A stretch of DNA of 10,892 bases, from the NCBI GenBank assembly GCA_964617995.1, contig CAZTXD010000126.1, positions 1 to 10,892 of the forward strand, given 5' to 3'. The stretch comes from CAZTXD01 sp964617995. Its GTDB lineage: Bacteria > Actinomycetota > Acidimicrobiia > Spongiisociales > ZC4RG35. The notes beneath the pieces were generated by a model, which worked only from the letters and a program-made list of their open reading frames with translations, did not search any database and had not been told where the DNA came from. The position numbers and the translations under genes are program-made. Of this stretch, positions 6,480 to 10,892 are shown in pieces (position 1 is the stretch's first letter; the number at the start of each line of letters is the position of its first letter).

Positions 6480-7238
6480 CTACCGCCCGATGAATCCGCA
6501 GTCGTCGAGATAGGAATCGCGGTCCGGACTGATGAGGTCCGGGATGTAGATGCAGTACGCCTCGAGGTACGCGGCCCAACGCCGGGCGTATTCGGCGGTC
6601 AGTTCCCCGTTCTCTTGAGCTTGCTCGATGGAATCCCAGACATCGAATCCGATCTTCTCGGCGTCGCCCGGGTGCTTCTCCTCCATCCACTGCATGAACG
6701 GCTGTGTTGCCTGGAGGAAATCCGGTTGGCCGAAGTCCTCGCTCACGTTTTGAACGCCATTCGATGTGACGAGCAAACCAACAACCGTGGGCACCGGTTG
6801 AGCTCCAACAACTTGAATCTGCGCGTTCAACGTGGCTGACTCACATCTGACTGCCGTTCCTTCGCCGGACGCACCGTCTGAAGGCACAGTGCAGTCCGGG
6901 GTCGCGAGCGTTGTGCCCTGGGCCATGTTCCAGACCAAACGCTGCTCCCATGATTCACGTGTGATCGACCCAGTGAAGTTGTCCGAAAAGGTGGCGCCGG
7001 TAGAAAGCAACGCCATAACCGCATTGGCGTCACCGCTGTTAAACGCGGAGAAGTAAGCAGACGCGGTCGACAATGCTTGGTCGATCGGAACAGCCTCCAT
7101 TCCAACGGACGCCCCGGTCTCAGAAGTGACCGCGGGGGACCCTGTCGTGTTGGCATCTGACGACGCCGGCTGGCCCGCGCCGCAGGCCGCTGCGAATACG
7201 GCAAACAAAACCAAAGTTCGTGGGAGTGATGTTCTCAT
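6480..7238 (-). CDS. Secreted lipoprotein with NTF2/SnoaL-like domain
   Basis: The 252-residue product begins MRTSLPR followed by a hydrophobic stretch and AAAC, with Cys19 as the likely lipidation site (residue -3 is Ala rather than Leu, a weaker lipobox). A low-complexity Ser/Thr/Gly/Ala linker follows to about residue 45. The folded part begins IDQALSTASAYFSAFNSGDANAVMALLS (split over residues about 52-79) and continues through TFSDNF, VRCESATLNAQ and VVGLLVTSNG, typical of the SnoaL/NTF2-like cone fold. ATG 7238 is preferred over 7274 because GAAGGAAGG lies 8 bases upstream and it starts directly at the signal peptide. It probably sits on the outer face of the membrane. A catalytic role is not evident; ligand binding is a guess. 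It is divergent from the receptor gene at 7400, and a CRP-type palindrome lies 22-37 bases upstream of its ATG. Confidence 0.82.
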   Translation of the reverse strand: MRTSLPRTLVLFAVFAAACGAGQPASSDANTTGSPAVTSETGASVGMEAVPIDQALSTASAYFSAFNSGDANAVMALLSTGATFSDNFTGSITRESWEQRLVWNMAQGTTLATPDCTVPSDGASGEGTAVRCESATLNAQIQVVGAQPVPTVVGLLVTSNGVQNVSEDFGQPDFLQATQPFMQWMEEKHPGDAEKIGFDVWDSIEQAQENGELTAEYARRWAAYLEAYCIYIPDLISPDRDSYLDDCGFIGR

Positions 7239-7259
7239 GGTGCCGACCTTCCTTCGATC

Positions 7260-7275
7260 TGTGATGGCGGTCACA
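7260..7275. promoter_or_regulatory. Perfect CRP/GlxR-type operator
   Basis: TGTGATGGCGGTCACA is an exact TGTGA-N6-TCACA, the consensus of the cAMP receptor protein family, including actinobacterial GlxR and mycobacterial CRP. It lies 22 bases upstream of the lipoprotein ATG and 125 bases from the receptor ATG. A position this close to the lipoprotein start suggests repression or overlap with its promoter; for the receptor gene it could act as an upstream activator site. Regulator identity is inferred from the motif only. Confidence 0.6.
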
Positions 7276-7335
7276 CCATTCGCTGGTCGACTTAGCAGAC
7301 TCAGTCAAACCACATAACGCGTAGGTCCAGCGTCC

Positions 7336-7353
7336 GTAAGTTCACGTTAAGTT
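7336..7353. promoter_or_regulatory. SARP/BTAD-type heptamer direct repeats
   Basis: GTAAGTT (7336-7342) and TTAAGTT (7347-7353) differ at one base and start exactly 11 bp apart with a 4-bp gap. This is the geometry of SARP-family binding sites, where tandem OmpR-like winged helices bind heptamers on one helix face. The adjacent gene encodes a protein with such a winged helix plus BTAD, so autoregulation or control of the divergent lipoprotein is plausible. No clear -10 follows on either strand. Confidence 0.4.
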
Positions 7354-7399
7354 GGTAGCGGTTGGGTTTTCGACGGAGGTGCCTTCAGAGGACCGATTC

Positions 7400-10300
7400 A
7401 TGAGCGCTGAATTTGGGATCCTCGGCCCGATAGTGGCTACGGTCAACGGCCGAACGGTTGATCTTGGCTCACCGAAGCAGCGCGCGCTGCTTGCCCTTCT
7501 CCTCATCCACCCAAACCGGGTCGTCGCAAGCGATCGAATCCTCGACCAGCTTTGGGGGGACGAGGCTTCCGGCAAAGAGAATGCTCTTTGGGTCTACATA
7601 TCACGCCTACGCACGCTGTTCGAACCCGACCGGACTAAGAGAGGCGAAAGCACCTTCCTCCTGACAAAGGGCCACGGGTACTTGCTGAATGTCGACCCGG
7701 CCAGCATCGACGCCGTTCAGTTCGAAAGAGAGGCAGCAGAGGGACGAAGCCTCATGAAGACTGATCCAGCTGCCGCGTCTGAGGTCCTGAGCCGGGCGCT
7801 GCAACGCTGGAGGGGAGAGGCGCTCCAGGACTTCGCCTATGAGGACTTTGCTCGGGGTGAAGTGACACGCCTCGAGGAGCTACGGCTCGGCGCGATCGAA
7901 GACCGAATCGAATCCGATCTAAACCTGGGCAAGTCTGGCGAGCTCATCGGTGAGTTGGAGTCACTGCGTGAGGCTCACACGCTTCGGGAACGCCTCATGG
8001 CCCATCTGATGCTGGCTCTGTACCGCTCGGGTCGGCAAGCCGAAGCTTTGCGGGCGTTTGAGCGGTTCCGCCGTCACCTGGGGATGGAGCTGGGGATCGA
8101 ACCTTCGGCCGAGTTGCGCCGACTCGAGGAGCAGGTCTTACTTCAAGATGCTCGCCTAGAGCCGCGAGGTCGCCCGGCGCGCGATCGGAACACCGTTGTG
8201 GCGGGATCGGCCGTGAACCCATTCAAGGGCTTGCGTCCCTTTGGCGAAGACGACGCTGCGATCTTCTTTGGTCGTGAGCGTCTCGTTGCCGAAGTCCTTC
8301 GCAGCATCTCAAACGACACTCGCTTGGTGGCACTGGTGGGCCCCAGTGGCTCGGGCAAGTCCTCGGTGGTCAGGGCCGGCGTCATCCCCGCGATACGAAA
8401 GGGCGGACCAGACGGAGACGAGGCCTTGCTGGTTGCTCAGATGGTGCCGGGTCCGCACCCGTTCGCGGAGCTCGAAGTCGCCCTCTTGCGTAGTTCACTG
8501 GATGCGCCAGACACCCTTCGCGAACAGCTCGCTGCGCCGGAGACAGGTCTGTTGCGGGCCGCTCTCAGAGTGCTGCCAGACGCAGACACCAGGCTCCTGC
8601 TCGTCATCGACCAGTTCGAAGAGCTGTTCATGCTCGTGGATGACGAGGCGACGCGAAGTCGCTTCCTCACCCAACTCATCACGGCACTCGACGATCCCCA
8701 TGGTCGGGTCTTCGTCCTCGTGACTCTACGGTCCGACTTTTATAGCCAACCGCTTACACACCCCAAGTTCGGAGCAAGGCTGGGAGAAGGGGTTATCAAT
8801 GTCGTCCCTCTACTGCCGGATGAACTCGAGTCGGCCGCTCAAGAGCCGGCGGAGCAGGCGGGTGTTTCGTTTCAGCCCGCGCTACTGGCGACGTTGCTCG
8901 CTGATGTTGCCGGAGAATCCGGCGGGCTTCCCCTCTTCCAGTTCTCGCTGTCAGAGCTGTTCGACCGCAGGATCGATGACACCCTGACACTCGACATATA
9001 CCGTGAGATGGACGGAATCGAGGGCGCTGTCACCAGAAAGGCCGAAGACCTGTACGAAGATCTCGACGAGGTCCAGCGGGTAGCAGTCAAACAACTGTTT
9101 CTCCGCCTTGTCACTGCCGCCGGGGGTCATCTGGGACGACGCCGGGTCCTGGCTTCAGAGATCACCACACTCGACGTCGACATCGTCGCACTACAGATGG
9201 TCATTGATGTATATACCCAGAACCGCCTCCTGACCCTGGACCGTGACCATGTATCCGATTCACCTACGATCGAGGTCGCCCATGAAGCCCTTCTCACCGA
9301 GTGGGAGCGGCTCCGGTTGTGGATCGAAGAGGCGCGCGAGGACATACGACGTCACGCCGCATTGCGGTCGGCGATGGACGAATGGGAAGAGGCTAAACGA
9401 GCCGACGATTACCTGCTGGCGGGGTCCCGCCTCCAGGTTTATGAGGAATGGGCAGCCGAGTCCAACCTGCGACTAACGGCGGAGGAGCGTGAGTACCTTC
9501 ATGCCTCCGTCCAGATTCGAGATGAGCTCGAGTCGGCCGAGGCCGAACGTCTAGCCACCGAACGCCGACTGGCGACGTCGGCCAAGCGGCGTTTCTGGGC
9601 TCTCGCCGCCTTAATCGCCGTCATGATCGCTGGCGCAGTGGTAGTCCTCACAACGGCGGTCGCACCTGAGCCTGCCCGCGTGGCCGTCCTCATGCCGAGT
9701 CTGCCAGATGAACAGGAAGGGCTGACCCAGACCGGGGTGGAGCGAGCCGAACGGGAACTCGGCGTTCGAGTCGAACAGCTCACCGGCAGATTTACAGACC
9801 TGGAAGGAAAGTACCGGGAGCTTGCAGAAGATGGCATCGACCTCATCTTCATCGACAACGCCACGTCCGGCTTCCAGTGGGTGGAGGAAGTCATCGCCGA
9901 CTACCCCGACACGGCCTACGCCGTCATCGACGGGGTTCTCGCACCATCCGGAGCCCGAGCGGTCTACTTCGCAGACGAAGAAGCCGGATACGTTGCGGGT
10001 ATAGCGGGCGCCCTCACAACGAACACCGGCGTCATTGGATTCGTGGGCAACTACCAATCTGATACCAGTGAACGCTGGCGTGCGGGCTTCGAGGCTGGAG
10101 TGCTTGCCGTACGGCCTGATGTCGAGATTGTGTCCATCTACAGCGGATTTGGCGCCGGTGGATCGCGTGACATGGAAAGAGGCCGGGCCGCTGCCGAGGA
10201 GCTCTACCGGCGCAACGCCGATGTAGTGCTGGCGTTTGCGGGTGATGCCACGCTAGGGGTCATCGAAGCTGCATTTGAGCAGTTCCAACAAACGGGGATT

Positions 10301-10892
10301 CACCGATGGGTCGTCGGATCCGAGTCGGATTGGTCGATTGGTGTCACAGCGGACTTGCGACCTCACGTCCTGACGTCAGCGGTTCGGCAATGGGATCTTG
10401 CGGTCTTCGACACGATTCGTGAGTACGTCGATGGTGAGTTCGCACCCGGAATCACCATGCTCGGACTCGGGCAGGGAGCCGTCGGTTTGACGCGGTCTGA
10501 GCACCTGACCAGCGACCATCTGGCGACGATCGAAGACCTCAGTGCTGAGGTTGCTGGTGGGCTGGTCACCATCCCGCGCGCTCCGACCGGCGACCTGCTG
10601 CCCCCACCGGGTCTTGTCGCCTCCGACACCGTGACGCTGACCTGGGACGGCGACGCTTGTACTTATTCAGACAGCGGCGCCGACTTCGAACCCTTTACGG
10701 CTGTCCGGGTCGATTTCGTCAACAACTCGTCGGAGTACTGGTTCTTCTTCATCCTTCACTCCGAACGTGGGATCCTAGTCGAAACACTCGTCAAGCCTGG
10801 GACTCGGAACGCCGGATACATCACACTTCCCTCCGGCACCATTGAGTTCAACTGCGGTTCTGAGATCCGCGACAGACCCCGTGCCGAGGTCG
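7400..10892 (+). CDS. Membrane-spanning BTAD regulator / nSTAND1 ATPase / BMP-type sensor (3' end cut off)
   Basis: The frame is open from ATG 7400 (GAGGA 7 bases upstream) through the window end: 1164 codons with no stop. Domains in order: OmpR-type winged helix (1-95, LGSPKQRALLALLL at 22-35); BTAD helical domain (about 97-248, ending GIEPSAELRRLEEQVL); nSTAND1 ATPase beginning NPFKGLRPF at 273, Walker A GPSGSGKS (314-321), Walker B LLLVID with D404 followed by QFEEL, and DSPTIEVAHEALLTEW near 640; a charged coiled coil (about 700-731); one transmembrane helix (732-754) with RR on the cytoplasmic side; a BMP/PnrA-like periplasmic binding domain (about 757-1050; EEAGYVAGIAGAL near 860, IGFVGN at 879-884, VLTSAVRQWDLAV near 990); and a beta-rich C-terminal region from 1078 with C1087 and C1152. 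The N-terminus is cytosolic and the BMP domain outside. I infer a ligand-gated transcription factor that transmits binding across the membrane to the STAND switch and DNA-binding head. Expected DNA targets include its own intergenic region. Confidence 0.92.
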   Translation, partial: MSAEFGILGPIVATVNGRTVDLGSPKQRALLALLLIHPNRVVASDRILDQLWGDEASGKENALWVYISRLRTLFEPDRTKRGESTFLLTKGHGYLLNVDPASIDAVQFEREAAEGRSLMKTDPAAASEVLSRALQRWRGEALQDFAYEDFARGEVTRLEELRLGAIEDRIESDLNLGKSGELIGELESLREAHTLRERLMAHLMLALYRSGRQAEALRAFERFRRHLGMELGIEPSAELRRLEEQVLLQDARLEPRGRPARDRNTVVAGSAVNPFKGLRPFGEDDAAIFFGRERLVAEVLRSISNDTRLVALVGPSGSGKSSVVRAGVIPAIRKGGPDGDEALLVAQMVPGPHPFAELEVALLRSSLDAPDTLREQLAAPETGLLRAALRVLPDADTRLLLVIDQFEELFMLVDDEATRSRFLTQLITALDDPHGRVFVLVTLRSDFYSQPLTHPKFGARLGEGVINVVPLLPDELESAAQEPAEQAGVSFQPALLATLLADVAGESGGLPLFQFSLSELFDRRIDDTLTLDIYREMDGIEGAVTRKAEDLYEDLDEVQRVAVKQLFLRLVTAAGGHLGRRRVLASEITTLDVDIVALQMVIDVYTQNRLLTLDRDHVSDSPTIEVAHEALLTEWERLRLWIEEAREDIRRHAALRSAMDEWEEAKRADDYLLAGSRLQVYEEWAAESNLRLTAEEREYLHASVQIRDELESAEAERLATERRLATSAKRRFWALAALIAVMIAGAVVVLTTAVAPEPARVAVLMPSLPDEQEGLTQTGVERAERELGVRVEQLTGRFTDLEGKYRELAEDGIDLIFIDNATSGFQWVEEVIADYPDTAYAVIDGVLAPSGARAVYFADEEAGYVAGIAGALTTNTGVIGFVGNYQSDTSERWRAGFEAGVLAVRPDVEIVSIYSGFGAGGSRDMERGRAAAEELYRRNADVVLAFAGDATLGVIEAAFEQFQQTGIHRWVVGSESDWSIGVTADLRPHVLTSAVRQWDLAVFDTIREYVDGEFAPGITMLGLGQGAVGLTRSEHLTSDHLATIEDLSAEVAGGLVTIPRAPTGDLLPPPGLVASDTVTLTWDGDACTYSDSGADFEPFTAVRVDFVNNSSEYWFFFILHSERGILVETLVKPGTRNAGYITLPSGTIEFNCGSEIRDRPRAEV

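Noticed and set aside
6163..6513. Plus-strand open frame of 116 codons across the att region, considered as an integrase C-terminus
   Set aside because: It has no tyrosine-recombinase motifs; its end (KPEVDGSTPSLTT) is the typical false translation of a tRNA 3' end, and its start lies on the opposite strand of the first HTH gene.

Overview
The window is high-GC bacterial DNA. Gene types point to an actinobacterium: a cyclase-STAND regulator, a VapBC45-type toxin-antitoxin pair, a BTAD/SARP-type regulator and an actinobacterial-looking tRNA-Phe remnant. The BTAD-STAND-BMP fusion at the right end makes Acidimicrobiia or a relative plausible, but this is inference from gene content, not a placement.

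Left part (1-1790): a decayed IS110-family insertion sequence on the minus strand. The transposase reading frame (112-1249) is broken by two frameshifts, so it should be inactive. Short non-coding flanks on both sides (1-111 and 1250 to roughly 1460) probably include the element ends. About 300 further bases up to 1781 hold no convincing gene.

Middle (1792-6466): first a long plus-strand gene for a class III nucleotide-cyclase domain fused to a STAND ATPase and a TPR-like helical region, probably expressed from a leaderless promoter. Converging on it from the right is a minus-strand cluster of four genes: two overlapping excisionase-like helix-turn-helix proteins, a DUF433 antitoxin (VapB45 type) and its overlapping PIN-like toxin (VapC45 type). 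Just upstream of this cluster lie helically phased GGACGCG repeats and then the 3' half of a tRNA-Phe gene (6422-6466) that lacks its 5' half. I read this as the right end (att site) of an integrated genomic island carrying the toxin-antitoxin system and its small HTH regulators. No integrase is in view.

Right part (6480-10892): a divergent pair that looks like chromosomal flank. On the minus strand is a secreted lipoprotein with an NTF2/SnoaL-like fold. On the plus strand is a very large gene, cut by the window end, encoding in order a winged-helix plus BTAD DNA-binding module, an nSTAND1 ATPase, a coiled coil, one transmembrane helix, a BMP/PnrA-like substrate-binding domain and a further beta-rich domain with two cysteines. 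It reads as a single-polypeptide, membrane-spanning receptor and transcription factor. The shared intergenic region holds a perfect CRP-type palindrome (TGTGA-N6-TCACA) next to the lipoprotein start, and two heptamer direct repeats 11 bp apart, the spacing used by SARP/BTAD regulators. Together these suggest a small signalling locus in which the receptor and a cAMP-receptor-type protein control the lipoprotein and possibly the receptor gene itself. This receptor locus is the best candidate for an undescribed system in the window.
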